NCBI GenBank assembly: GCA_022842185.1
Contig: JALHQB010000023.1
Span: 1-59,913, forward strand
Origin: Acetobacteraceae bacterium
GTDB lineage: Bacteria > Pseudomonadota > Alphaproteobacteria > Acetobacterales > Acetobacteraceae
Direction: 5' to 3'
DNA: 59,913 nucleotides
This document shows positions 8,628 through 16,488 of this stretch, in pieces (position 1 is the first letter of the stretch; each line of letters starts with the position of its first letter). Below the pieces are notes generated by a model. That model made no database searches, was not told the origin of the DNA, and saw only the letters and a list, made by a program, of their open reading frames with translations. The position numbers and the translations under genes were made by a program.

Positions 8628-9356
8628 ATGTGCGGGCGGTATTACCAGCAGCGATCTTCGGGCGAGGTGGCCCGGCTTTTCGGTGTCTCGGGCGCCATTC
8701 CCAAACTGCCGCCATCCTTCAACCGCGCCCCGACCCAGGATGGGCTGGTGCTGCGGCGCCACCCCGAAACCGGCGCGCGGCATCTGGATGCCCTGCGCTG
8801 GGGGTTGGTACCGCGCTGGGCGAAGGATGCGTCAGGCGGGGCGCGAATGATCAATGCGCGCAGCGAGACGGTCGCCGAAAAGCCGGCCTACCGCGACGCC
8901 TTCCGCAAGCGGCGGGCCATCGCCATCGCCGATGGCTTCTATGAATGGGAACAGCATGGGCCCAAGGGCGGCAAGCAGCCCTTCGCCGTCGCGATGGCCG
9001 ATGGCGCGCCGATGCCCCTCGCCGCGCTGTGGGAAGGCTGGCGCGCACCGGACGGGACGATCCTGCGCAGCTTCACCATCCTGACGACCGAAGCTGCGCC
9101 GGAACTGGCCGGGCTGCATGACCGCATGCCGGTGATCCTGCCGCCCGAGGCGTGGGATGCCTGGCTGGGCGATACGCCGGCCGATGAGGCGGCGTTGCAC
9201 GATCTGCTGCGGCCCTATCCGCGGCAGGGTCTCGCCGTCTGGCCGGTCTCCCCGCGCGTCGGGCGAGTCACGGAGGATGATGCCGGGCTGATCGGGCGCG
9301 ATCCGCTGGCGCAGCCGCCGGCCGGGCTGGATGACCCGCCACCTTTCCTGGAGTAG
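8628..9356 (+). CDS. SRAP-family abasic-site protein (SOS response-associated peptidase, YedK/HMCES type)
   Basis: The 242-residue product begins MCGRYYQQ. In this family Met1 is removed and Cys2 forms a stable thiazolidine with abasic sites in single-stranded DNA. The other family motifs are visible: NARSETVAEKPAYRDAF, ADGFYEWE (the conserved Glu) and LHDRMPVILP (the conserved His). The Arg/Trp-rich DNA-binding surface LRWGLVPRWAKD is also there. It is transcribed rightward, 125 bases from the divergent pstS. Confidence 0.92.
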   Translation: MCGRYYQQRSSGEVARLFGVSGAIPKLPPSFNRAPTQDGLVLRRHPETGARHLDALRWGLVPRWAKDASGGARMINARSETVAEKPAYRDAFRKRRAIAIADGFYEWEQHGPKGGKQPFAVAMADGAPMPLAALWEGWRAPDGTILRSFTILTTEAAPELAGLHDRMPVILPPEAWDAWLGDTPADEAALHDLLRPYPRQGLAVWPVSPRVGRVTEDDAGLIGRDPLAQPPAGLDDPPPFLE

Positions 9357-9364
9357 TACCCGCG

Positions 9365-10093
9365 ATGGCACAGAATATCTATGACAGGCCGGACTTCTTC
9401 GCCGGGTACAGCCGCCTGCCGCGGTCCGTGCACGGGCTGGACGGCGCACCTGAATGGCCGGCCGTCCAGCGCATGCTGCCCAGCCTTGCCGGTGCGCGCA
9501 TCGTGGATCTCGGCTGCGGATTTGGCTGGTTCGCCCGCTGGGCACGCAGCCAGGGGGCCGCGGAGGTCCTCGCCATCGACCTGTCGGACAACATGCTGGG
9601 GCGGGCGCGCGCGGCCACCACCGATGATGCGATCCGGTATTTGCGCGCTGATCTGGAAAGCCTCGCGCTACCGGAAAAGAGCTTCGACCTCGCCTACAGC
9701 GCCCTGGCGTTCCACTATGTCGATGACTTCGGCCGTCTCGTCCGTTGCATTCACCAGGCGCTCGCACCGGGCGGGTGCCTGGTCTTCACCATCGAACATC
9801 CGATCTACATGGCACCGTCGCGGCCGGATTGGATGCAGGCAGACGCGGATCGCCGGGTGTGGCCGCTGGATGGCTATGCGCAGGAAGGTCGGCGCGTCAC
9901 CGACTGGCTCGCCAAAGGCGTGGTCAAGTACCATCGCCGGCTGGACACGACGATCAACCAGTTGATCGAAGCGGGCTTCACGCTGGATGGGATCGAGGAG
10001 TGGAATCCCACCCCGGACCAGTTGGCGGCCATCCCCACACTGCGCGACGAAATGGATCGGCCGATGATGTTGCTGGTGGCCGCACGGGCGTGA
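9365..10093 (+). CDS. Class I SAM-dependent methyltransferase
   Basis: The 242-residue protein has a Rossmann methyltransferase fold: motif I IVDLGCGFGWFARWA, the acidic motif II AIDLSDNML, and motif III/IV SFDLAYSALAFHYVDD, followed by FTIEHPIYM. The pattern fits the UbiE/Methyltransf_11 group that acts on small molecules. It starts eight bases after the SRAP gene and may be cotranscribed. The substrate cannot be told from the sequence. Confidence 0.85.
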   Translation: MAQNIYDRPDFFAGYSRLPRSVHGLDGAPEWPAVQRMLPSLAGARIVDLGCGFGWFARWARSQGAAEVLAIDLSDNMLGRARAATTDDAIRYLRADLESLALPEKSFDLAYSALAFHYVDDFGRLVRCIHQALAPGGCLVFTIEHPIYMAPSRPDWMQADADRRVWPLDGYAQEGRRVTDWLAKGVVKYHRRLDTTINQLIEAGFTLDGIEEWNPTPDQLAAIPTLRDEMDRPMMLLVAARA

Positions 10094-10117
10094 TTGCGCG
10101 CCGGCAGCGGCCACGAT

Positions 10118-10534
10118 TCAATCGTCGCGGTGGACGCGTTCCATGCGTTCGTGGCGTTCCTGCGCCTCGATGCTCATGGTTGCGATCGGGCGGGCTTCCA
10201 GCCGGCGCAGGCCGATTGGTTCGCCGCTTTCCTCGCAATATCCGTAGGTGCCGGTCTCGATGCGGTCGATCGCTTGGTCGATCTTGCTGATCAGCTTGCG
10301 CGCCCTGTCGCGGGTCCGAAGTTCGAGCGCCCGATCGGTCTCGACGCTGGCGCGGTCGGTCAGGTCGGGTTCGGCGATCCCGCCTTCGGACAGGGAGGAG
10401 AGTGTCTCACCCGCTTCCCTCAGCAGGTCCTGGCGCCACTTCATAAGCTTCTGCCGGAAATACTCCAGCTGCAGGGGGCTCATGAATTCCTCGGCATCCG
10501 AGGGGCGGTAGTCCGGCGGCAGCGTCACGAGCAT
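10118..10534 (-). CDS. dksA: RNA polymerase-binding transcription factor DksA
   Basis: DksA enters the RNA polymerase secondary channel and acts with ppGpp. The 138-residue protein has the coiled-coil tip Asp57, Asp60, Ala62 (AEPDLTDRAS) that matches Asp71/Asp74/Ala76 of the E. coli protein. The globular end has only one Cys (C100, in TYGYCEESGEPIGL) in place of the four zinc ligands, as in alphaproteobacterial zinc-independent DksA. It follows fliX on the same strand, an arrangement seen near flagellar genes in this class. Confidence 0.93.
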   Translation of the reverse strand: MLVTLPPDYRPSDAEEFMSPLQLEYFRQKLMKWRQDLLREAGETLSSLSEGGIAEPDLTDRASVETDRALELRTRDRARKLISKIDQAIDRIETGTYGYCEESGEPIGLRRLEARPIATMSIEAQERHERMERVHRDD

Positions 10535-10676
10535 CTCTATTCATTCCCCCGGGACGAAGGTGCCACCAGCTCCTGTCGGAGCGGGCACCCCCCTTCAATG
10601 CGGGCGGAACATAGACGCGGGGCATGCACAAAGCCAAGGGGGGAGAAAACGACAAATCCCTGAAACGGCGCGCTTT

Positions 10677-11093
10677 TCAGTCTGATGACGAAGCGGCGTC
10701 CAGTCCGTGGCGCGCAAGTTCCACCCGGGCGCGCAGGCGGATCGCCGCGATCGCCGCAGCCAGGGCCGGATCGGACGCTTCATCCCCCGGCACCAGCGCC
10801 GCCAGCGCGCGGAGTCGGGCCAGATCCACACCCCCGCCCAGCAGCCCGAGTTGCAGGTCGGACAGCGACCGCAACAGCGCCGCCCCGCGCTTATGGGCGC
10901 GGGCATCCCGTTCGGCGACCGGCGCGTATTCCTGCAGTGCCAGCAGGCCGGCCGCCTGCGCCGGCCCCGCCCCCTGCGTCGCGGCCGCGCCGGGGGACGA
11001 TGTCGTGCCCAGGCTGAAGCCGCCGGCCGAACCCCGCGCCGGGCGCCCCTTCCCCGCCGCCATGCCGCCCGACACACCACGAACGCCGACCAT
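10677..11093 (-). CDS. fliX: Flagellar assembly regulator FliX
   Basis: FliX is an alphaproteobacterial protein that couples basal-body assembly to sigma-54-dependent flagellar transcription through FlbD. The start was placed at ATG 11093 (MVGVRGVSGGMAAG), preceded by a purine-rich ribosome site (GGAAGGGACGG), giving 138 residues, the usual size. The conserved parts are GLLALQEYAPV in the middle and LRSLSDLQLGLLGGG, then LARLRALAAL. It is divergent from flgI, the classic fliX-flgI arrangement. Confidence 0.85.
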   Translation of the reverse strand: MVGVRGVSGGMAAGKGRPARGSAGGFSLGTTSSPGAAATQGAGPAQAAGLLALQEYAPVAERDARAHKRGAALLRSLSDLQLGLLGGGVDLARLRALAALVPGDEASDPALAAAIAAIRLRARVELARHGLDAASSSD

Positions 11094-11169
11094 GGTCCGT
11101 CCCTTCCGCCTTGCCGGCACTTCCGGCCCGGACCCGGCAAGGACTGCCGGGCTTCTCCGCCACCAGGGC

Positions 11170-11185
11170 TGGCATGCGACTTGCG
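11170..11185 (+). promoter_or_regulatory. Sigma-54 (-24/-12) promoter of flgI operon
   Basis: TGGCAT, five bases, TTGCG matches the RpoN consensus with correct GG-N10-GC spacing. The predicted transcript start is near 11197, about 75 bases before the flgI start. It sits in the intergenic region shared with the divergent fliX. Together with the site at 2315-2330 it suggests joint RpoN/FlbD-type control of the rod and ring genes. Confidence 0.7.
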
Positions 11186-11271
11186 CTTCCACCCCCGAAC
11201 CCCGCGGGACGCCCCGAGGGGCCTGATCCGCGCATGCGCCGCCGCCCTTGGCGGCGTGGGGGAGACGCATC

Positions 11272-12393
11272 TTGGGCCGCAATGTTTACGCGACAACGAA
11301 GACGCTGCTGGCCGCCCTGCTGCTCACCCTGGGCCTGGCGACGCCGGCCGCCGGCCAGATCCGCATCAAGGACATCGCGGATGTCGAAGGCGTGCGCGAC
11401 AACCAGCTGGTCGGCTACGGCCTGGTGGTCGGGCTCAACGGCACCGGGGACCGGTTGCGCTCCGCCGTGTTCACCCGGCAGTCGCTGGTGGGCATGCTGG
11501 AACGGCTCGGCGTGAATACGCGAGACAATGAACGCCAGCTGGATACCCGCAACGTCGCCGCCGTGATGGTCACGGCCAACCTGCCGCCCTTCGCCCGTCC
11601 GGGCAGCCGTATCGACATCTCGGTCTCCGCACTGGGGGATGCCACCAACCTGACCGGGGGCACCATCCTGGTCACACCCCTGCTCGGCGCGGATGGGGAG
11701 GTCTATGCCGTCGCGCAGGGGGCGGTCGCGACCGGGGCGATCAGCGCCCGCGGCGCCGGGGGATCGGTCACCCGCGGCGTGCCCACCGCGGGGCGCATCG
11801 CCAATGGCGCGATCGTCGAACGCGAAGTGCCGTTCCAGCTGGCCGCGCGGGACCGGATCCGGCTGTCCTTGCGCAACCCGGACCTGACCACCGCCCAACG
11901 CATCGCCGCGGCGATCAACGGCGCGCTGCGCGGCACTGTCGCGGCCGCGACCGATTCGCGCACCGTCACCGTCGCGCTGGGGGGGCGATCCCCGGTCGAT
12001 TTCCTCAGCCGCATCGGCCAGCTGCGCGTCGTGCCCGACCAGATCGCCCGCGTGGTGATCGACGAGGCCTCCGGCACCATCGTCATGGGGTCCAATGTGC
12101 GGGTGTCCACCGTCGCGATCGCCCAGGGCAACCTCACGATCCGCGTGACCGAGACCCCGCAGGTCAGCCAGCCCAACCCGCTCGCGGGCGGTGAGACGGT
12201 GGTCACGCCGCGCACCGCGATCGAGGTGGATGACCAGGCCAATCGTCGCATGGGCGTGCTGCCGCAATCGGTCACGTTGCAGGAACTGGTGCGCGGGCTG
12301 AACAGCCTGGGCGTCGGGCCGCGCGACCTCATCACCATCCTCCAGGCGATCAAGGCCGCCGGCGCCTTGCAGGCCGAATTGGAGGTCCGCTGA
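11272..12393 (+). CDS. flgI: Flagellar P-ring protein FlgI
   Basis: FlgI forms the periplasmic P ring. The product carries a signal peptide (TLLAALLLTLGLATPAAG) and the conserved mature start IRIKDIADVEGVRDNQLVGY. No in-frame ATG lies near the N-terminus. A TTG at 11272 is preceded at good spacing by GGGGAGA and gives 373 residues; a TTG at 11248 is also in frame but has no ribosome site, so 11272 is preferred. Conserved GLVVGLNGTGD and the C-terminal VTLQELVRGLNSLG are present. Its stop overlaps the next start. Confidence 0.95.
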   Translation: MGRNVYATTKTLLAALLLTLGLATPAAGQIRIKDIADVEGVRDNQLVGYGLVVGLNGTGDRLRSAVFTRQSLVGMLERLGVNTRDNERQLDTRNVAAVMVTANLPPFARPGSRIDISVSALGDATNLTGGTILVTPLLGADGEVYAVAQGAVATGAISARGAGGSVTRGVPTAGRIANGAIVEREVPFQLAARDRIRLSLRNPDLTTAQRIAAAINGALRGTVAAATDSRTVTVALGGRSPVDFLSRIGQLRVVPDQIARVVIDEASGTIVMGSNVRVSTVAIAQGNLTIRVTETPQVSQPNPLAGGETVVTPRTAIEVDDQANRRMGVLPQSVTLQELVRGLNSLGVGPRDLITILQAIKAAGALQAELEVR

Positions 12394-12743
12394 TGGACGC
12401 CCCCGCCCTAGGCTCCCCCGTGGCCCCGGTCCAGCCCCGTGCCCTGCGCGCACCGGGTGCCGCCGGCAACGAAGCCGCCCAGCGCCGCGCCGCCCGGGAC
12501 TTCGAAGCCCAGGCCATGGGTCTGCTGCTGCAACCGATCTTCGCCACCGTCGATCCGTCGCGTTCCCGTTTCGGCGGCGGCGCGGCGGAGGCGCAGTGGC
12601 GGCCCATGCTGGTCGATGCCTATGCCGCCGCGGCCGTGCGGGCCGGCGCCGGCATCGGCCTCGCCGACTTCGTGCTGCGGGAGATGCAGCGCATCCGCGC
12701 CGCTGAGACCACCACCCCCAATACGGGAGCCACCGGACCATGA
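12393..12743 (+). CDS. Flagellar rod-binding protein (FlgJ N-terminal domain only)
   Basis: The 116-residue protein corresponds to the rod-scaffold domain of FlgJ: RRAARDFEAQAMGLLLQPIF and the closing GIGLADFVLREMQRI match the family. The muramidase half found in enteric FlgJ is missing, as is usual in alphaproteobacteria, where a separate lytic enzyme acts. It is coupled to flgI by a one-base overlap and to the next gene by a four-base overlap. Confidence 0.85.
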   Translation: MDAPALGSPVAPVQPRALRAPGAAGNEAAQRRAARDFEAQAMGLLLQPIFATVDPSRSRFGGGAAEAQWRPMLVDAYAAAAVRAGAGIGLADFVLREMQRIRAAETTTPNTGATGP

Positions 12744-13141
12744 TGGACAGCCTGATCCTTGCCGGCCAACGCCTGGCCGAAGCCCTGCGCGCGGAGAACG
12801 AGGCACTGGCCAAGCTCGACCTGCCCGGCGCCGCCGCCTTGGCCAACACCAAGATCGCCGCCTCCGACGCCTTCGCCGCTGCCTATGCCGCGCAGGCCAA
12901 GCATGGTTCCGCGCCCGATGGGCCGGTGCGCCAGGCCGCCGCCGTGCTGACACGGCGGCTGGAGGAGCTGGGGCAGGAGAACCGGCGGCTGCTGGAACGG
13001 GCGGTGTCGCTGCAATCGCGCGTGATCGAGACGATCGCCGGCGCGGCCCTGCAACGCACCGCGCCGCAGGGATATGCTCCGGCGGGACACCGCCCGGCCA
13101 CCGGACCGGCGCGGGCGCTGACCTTGTCGGCGCGGGCATAG
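12740..13141 (+). CDS. FlgN-like flagellar export chaperone (putative)
   Basis: This 133-residue, mostly helical protein has a long amphipathic region (residues 1-100, with LTRRLEELGQENRRLLERAV) and a Pro/Arg-rich tail. Size, helical content and position after flgI-flgJ fit FlgN-type chaperones for the hook-filament junction proteins. The family has very low sequence identity, so the call rests on context. The start ATGATG overlaps the preceding stop. Confidence 0.6.
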   Translation: MMDSLILAGQRLAEALRAENEALAKLDLPGAAALANTKIAASDAFAAAYAAQAKHGSAPDGPVRQAAAVLTRRLEELGQENRRLLERAVSLQSRVIETIAGAALQRTAPQGYAPAGHRPATGPARALTLSARA

Positions 13142-13329
13142 CGCTTGCTGCGCCAGACCGCGCTGGCGCGAAACGCTCTATGCTTTTGTCGGAGCGCGCG
13201 TGTTTCGCGCGCCTGACCGACGCCAGTCAGGCGCGATCGGACCGTCGGGGGCCGTTCCGCCATGGCTCGGAATGGTCTACTGCCGCGGTCAGGGCGTTCC
13301 ACCGACGCCGCATCTGGAACGCGCCCTGC
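13142..13329. repeat. Intergenic region with a diverged copy of a dispersed repeat
   Basis: This 188-base gap holds GC-rich inverted repeats (GAAACGCTC and GTGTTTCGCGCGCC). The part CTGACCGACGCCAG...AGGCGCGATC at about 13213-13240 resembles CTGGCCGATGCCAG...AGGCGCGATC at about 33680-33707 with substitutions. I read both as degraded copies of one intergenic repeat. No small gene is convincing here. Confidence 0.35.
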
Positions 13330-14403
13330 ATGCAGATCGTCTCCACCGCCTGGATCGATTCCACGCTCGAGGAATTTGAGCTTTCGGTCGGTCTCGGCCT
13401 GCATGCCGACCACGGTCGTGCCTCCGCCGCCGCCCCCTTGCGCGTTTTCGTGATGAGCGGCTTCGAGAAGATCACCCCCGCCTATGCCGCCCATCTCGCC
13501 GCGGGGCATGTATTGGTCGAGGATGCCTCCGCGGTGCTGGCCACATGGGCGGCGCGGCTGCCCCATATCGGCGAGCGCCTGAACCGGTATGAGACGCTGT
13601 GCTTCCTCCGCTGGCCGCTGTTGCGGGACGCCATGCAGGGCGCGCCTTTCCTGCATATCGACCTCGACCTGTTCCTCCAGCCCAGCTTCGAAGCGCTGAT
13701 CGCAACCCTCAAGGGATGCAGCGGGACGCTGGGCAGCCCCTGCTTCGTCGTCGCCTCCGATCGTGCCTGGCTCGATACCTGGTGCGAGGAGATCGCGGCC
13801 TTCGACCGCGACCCGGAAGGCAGCGAGTCGCGGCTGCTGCCGCCATCGGCACCCCGCATCGGCAGCGACCAGAGGCTGATGGGGGCCTTGCTGCGAGCGC
13901 GGGTGCTGACGCGCGAAACCCTGGCACCACTGCTCGAAAGCCATGCCGCCTTCGACAATCCGCTGACGCCCCGGTTCCGCCACGCAACGGGGCCGATCAC
14001 CGCCAGCCGCCCCGATGGCATTGACCACTTCAACGATCGTCCCGTGCTGTTCTGGCACATGCAGAACAATTTCGCGCAATTCGCCGGCCAGTTTCTCATG
14101 GTCGAACAGATGCTGCGCAACCGGCCGGACAGCCCCCCGCTTCGCTTGCAGAACGCCTTCGTGCAGCGTGCCCCGACCGGCGAAGGCATCGCTTTTCAGG
14201 CGCTGCGGGCCGCCATCCGGCGCGAACATCGCCGGCAGGTCGCGGCCGGTGGGCTGACGCTCGAACGCATCCTGCGGCTGGAGGCGCGGGCGCCGACCGA
14301 CTTGCTCGCCCGCGGCATCGCGACCCGCCATTTCGTGCTGCGCGGTGAGGGCCGGGCGATGTTCAGCGCCGATCGCTGGTGGGAACCGGGGGTCTTCACC
14401 TGA
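13330..14403 (+). CDS. Glycosyltransferase-like protein of unknown function
   Basis: From ATG 13330 (MQIVSTAWIDSTLEEFELSV) this is a 357-residue soluble protein. The segment GAPFLHIDLDLFLQPSFEAL, with Asp-Leu-Asp at residues 111-113, looks like the DxD metal/nucleotide-sugar motif of GT-A glycosyltransferases, and CFLRWPLLRD before it fits the same fold. I do not recognise the exact family. It stands just after the flagellar ring genes, so a role in flagellin or surface glycosylation is possible but only inferred. The in-frame opening upstream runs through flgJ/flgN and is not used. Confidence 0.5.
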   Translation: MQIVSTAWIDSTLEEFELSVGLGLHADHGRASAAAPLRVFVMSGFEKITPAYAAHLAAGHVLVEDASAVLATWAARLPHIGERLNRYETLCFLRWPLLRDAMQGAPFLHIDLDLFLQPSFEALIATLKGCSGTLGSPCFVVASDRAWLDTWCEEIAAFDRDPEGSESRLLPPSAPRIGSDQRLMGALLRARVLTRETLAPLLESHAAFDNPLTPRFRHATGPITASRPDGIDHFNDRPVLFWHMQNNFAQFAGQFLMVEQMLRNRPDSPPLRLQNAFVQRAPTGEGIAFQALRAAIRREHRRQVAAGGLTLERILRLEARAPTDLLARGIATRHFVLRGEGRAMFSADRWWEPGVFT

Positions 14404-14452
14404 TCCGCTGGCCGGGCTTGCCGACCCGCCGCCCCCGGCGCAGTTTGCGCGC

Positions 14453-14980
14453 GTGATCAATACCCTTCGCCGACATGCAAGCCTGGTGGTGATCGCCTCC
14501 ATCGGGGTCCTGGGCGCGGCCGCGCTGTGGCGGCGGGATGGCGGCGACGCGGTGGGCCGCGCGTTGTTCCATGCCTGGGAATTGTTCCTGTTCATCGCGC
14601 CGTCCCTGCTGGCGGGCCTGCTGCTGGCCGCCGCGCTGCGGCAGCTGGTGTCCCCCGGCGCGCTGGCGCGTTGGATGGGGGCCGAAAGCGGTTGGTTCGG
14701 GCTTTGCGTGGCCACGCTGGCCGGCACGCTGACGCCCGGCGGGCCGATGGCCGCCTTCCCGCTTGTGCTGGTGCTGGCCGGCGCGGGGGCCGATCGCGGG
14801 GCGCTGGTCGCCTATATCCTTGGCTGGTCGCTCAACGGGTTCCAGAAGCTGCTGGTCTATGAAGTGCCGCTGCTGGGGCCGGAATTCGCGATCATGCGGA
14901 CGCTGATCACCCTGCCGATGCCCATGGTCGCGGGCTGGATCGCACGGCGCCTGCCGATCGCCTGGGAACCGCCGCGGTGA
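14453..14980 (+). CDS. Half-size permease, first of a pair
   Basis: A GTG start at 14453 gives a 175-residue membrane protein with about five hydrophobic segments. The central motif GTLTPGGPMAAFPLVLVLAG is nearly repeated in the next gene (GGFMPGGPFVTFPLVLAF). The stop overlaps the GTG start of the partner by four bases (GTGA). The two proteins look like the two halves of a DUF318/ArsP-type permease encoded separately, likely to assemble as a heterodimer. Substrate unknown. Confidence 0.65.
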   Translation: MINTLRRHASLVVIASIGVLGAAALWRRDGGDAVGRALFHAWELFLFIAPSLLAGLLLAAALRQLVSPGALARWMGAESGWFGLCVATLAGTLTPGGPMAAFPLVLVLAGAGADRGALVAYILGWSLNGFQKLLVYEVPLLGPEFAIMRTLITLPMPMVAGWIARRLPIAWEPPR

Positions 14981-15492
14981 CGGCGGGGCAGGCCTTCCTG
15001 TGGCTGGTGGCGCTGATCGCCCTGGGGTTCTGCCTGCGCCGCGGGCCGGGAACCTTGCGCAAGGTCGGCACCGAAACCGGGCAGAGCCTGGTGAAGATCC
15101 TGCCGATGTTCGCCGTGGCGCTGCCCATGGCGGCCTTCCTGGCGGAACTGATGCCGGCGGATGCCGCGGTCGCCTGGATCGGCCCGGATTCGGGCTTCAT
15201 GGGGGTGGTGATCGCCTCGGTCGCGGGGGGGTTCATGCCCGGCGGGCCGTTCGTGACGTTTCCGCTCGTGCTCGCCTTCTCCAAGGCCGGCGCCGGCGTC
15301 CCCCAGATGGCCGCGCTGATCACCGGATGGTCGATCTTCGCGGTGCACCGGATCATCACCTGGGAATATCCGGTGCTGGGCTGGCGGTTCGTTGCGATGC
15401 GCATGGTCTCGGCGCTGCCGCTGCCGATCATCGCGGGCCTGCTGGCGGAACTGGTGGTCGAGGTGTTCCCCATCACGCTCGGCGTTCCCTGA
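14977..15492 (+). CDS. Half-size permease, second of a pair
   Basis: This 171-residue membrane protein starts with GTG at 14977, overlapping its partner. It has about five hydrophobic segments and the motif GGFMPGGPFVTFPLVLAFSK, the counterpart of the motif in the preceding gene. The shared P-G-G-P signature suggests an ancient duplication. Coupled translation argues for equal amounts of both subunits. A structured repeat with a strong terminator follows at 15493-15629. Confidence 0.65.
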   Translation: MTAGQAFLWLVALIALGFCLRRGPGTLRKVGTETGQSLVKILPMFAVALPMAAFLAELMPADAAVAWIGPDSGFMGVVIASVAGGFMPGGPFVTFPLVLAFSKAGAGVPQMAALITGWSIFAVHRIITWEYPVLGWRFVAMRMVSALPLPIIAGLLAELVVEVFPITLGVP

Positions 15493-15629
15493 TTTTTGCC
15501 TCAAGCGCCGGCGCGTCCATCCGGGCGCTTGGCTTGCGCGCCATGCCCCGGCACGCCGGGCACGGCTGATGGTTTGGGGGGCGGTCGCGCGGTTCGTTCC
15601 GGATCGCGACACGGCCGCGATCCGTTTTT
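15493..15629 (+). repeat. Structured intergenic repeat, copy 1
   Basis: The element begins TTTTTGCCTCAAGCGCCGG just after a stop codon and contains a perfect inverted repeat CAAGCGCC...GGCGCTTG, then GCTTGCGCGCCATGC, and ends in a strong hairpin. A second copy at 52130-52261 has the same order of blocks (CTCAAGCGCCGGCGC, GCTTGCGCGCCATGC, GCGGTCGCGC, terminal hairpin) although the hairpin sequences differ. Both follow the 3' end of a rightward gene. Confidence 0.7.
15600..15629 (+). terminator. Rho-independent terminator
   Basis: CGGATCGCG and CGCGATCCG form a perfect 9-bp stem around ACACGGC, followed directly by five T residues. It ends the permease pair transcript and forms the last part of the structured repeat. 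Confidence 0.85.
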
Positions 15630-15708
15630 CAGGTCTTCTCAATGTCCGGCATCAGGCCCGCAACCTCATGGCGCTGGCGCCTGTTACAGGCATCGGGCAT
15701 GACCGACA

Positions 15709-16488
15709 GTGATGGACCTCCCTTTGCACGACCCTGACTGGACCGCTGTTCTGGCCGCGCGCGACGGCGCGCCGCCCTTGGGTGCGCTCGCCCCGCTCTT
15801 CGCCCCGATCCTGGCCGCCCCCGCCGCGGCGGATGGCTGCCGGGTGGTCGGGCGGCTCGCCCAGACGCTGGATGGCCGCATCGCCACCGCATCGGGGTCC
15901 AGCCAATGGATCGGCGGGCCTGGCGACATTCTGCACACCCACCGCCTGCGCGCACTGTGCCACGCCGTAGTGGTCGGCGCCGGAACGATCCGTCATGACA
16001 ACCCGCGGCTGACCACGCGGGGCGTGGCCGGCCCGCACCCCGTCCGCGTGGTGATCGATACCGACCGCCGCCTGACCCCCGACTACGGCATCTTCCGGGA
16101 AGGCCCCCTCACGCTTCTCGCCTGCGCCGAGGACGCATCCGGCCCCGACCGCCACGGCACCGCCGAAGTTCTGCGCATCCCCCGCGCGGCGACCGGTGGC
16201 ATCGCGCCGGACGCGCTGCTGCGGGCACTGTCGGCCCGCGGCCTCACGCGCATCTTCGTCGAGGGCGGCGGGGTCACGGTATCGCGCTTCCTCGCCGCGG
16301 GGTGCCTCGACCGGCTTCATGTGACTATCGCCCCGGTGCTGCTGGGGTCCGGCATCCCGGCCTTCACCCTGCCGGAAGTCCCGCGCATCGCCGATGGCCT
16401 GCGCTTCACCTGGCAGGTGCATCCCATTCCGCCGGACATCCTGCTCGACATCGCGGTGGATCGCGCGCGGCCGGGATGCCAGCCATGA
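15709..16488 (+). CDS. RibD C-terminal-type reductase (pyrimidine/pterin reductase family)
   Basis: The 259-residue protein is a stand-alone RibD_C/dihydrofolate-reductase-like NADPH reductase without the deaminase domain of RibD. Family motifs are clear: AQTLDGRIATASGSSQWIGG, then HRLRALCHAVVVGAGTIRHD, DNPRLTTR, and the glycine motif FVEGGGVTVSRFLAAGCLDR. Starts GTG 15709 and ATG 15712 are both possible. It opens a tightly coupled cluster with a dehydrogenase, PTPS-like protein, glycosyltransferase and methyltransferase, so it more likely serves a dedicated pathway than core riboflavin synthesis. Confidence 0.85.
   Translation: MMDLPLHDPDWTAVLAARDGAPPLGALAPLFAPILAAPAAADGCRVVGRLAQTLDGRIATASGSSQWIGGPGDILHTHRLRALCHAVVVGAGTIRHDNPRLTTRGVAGPHPVRVVIDTDRRLTPDYGIFREGPLTLLACAEDASGPDRHGTAEVLRIPRAATGGIAPDALLRALSARGLTRIFVEGGGVTVSRFLAAGCLDRLHVTIAPVLLGSGIPAFTLPEVPRIADGLRFTWQVHPIPPDILLDIAVDRARPGCQP

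Noticed and set aside
10891..12852. Long leftward open frame (653 codons) opposite flgI
   Set aside because: It is antisense to flgI and flgJ with His/Arg/Gly-rich composition, typical of a shadow frame in GC-rich coding DNA.
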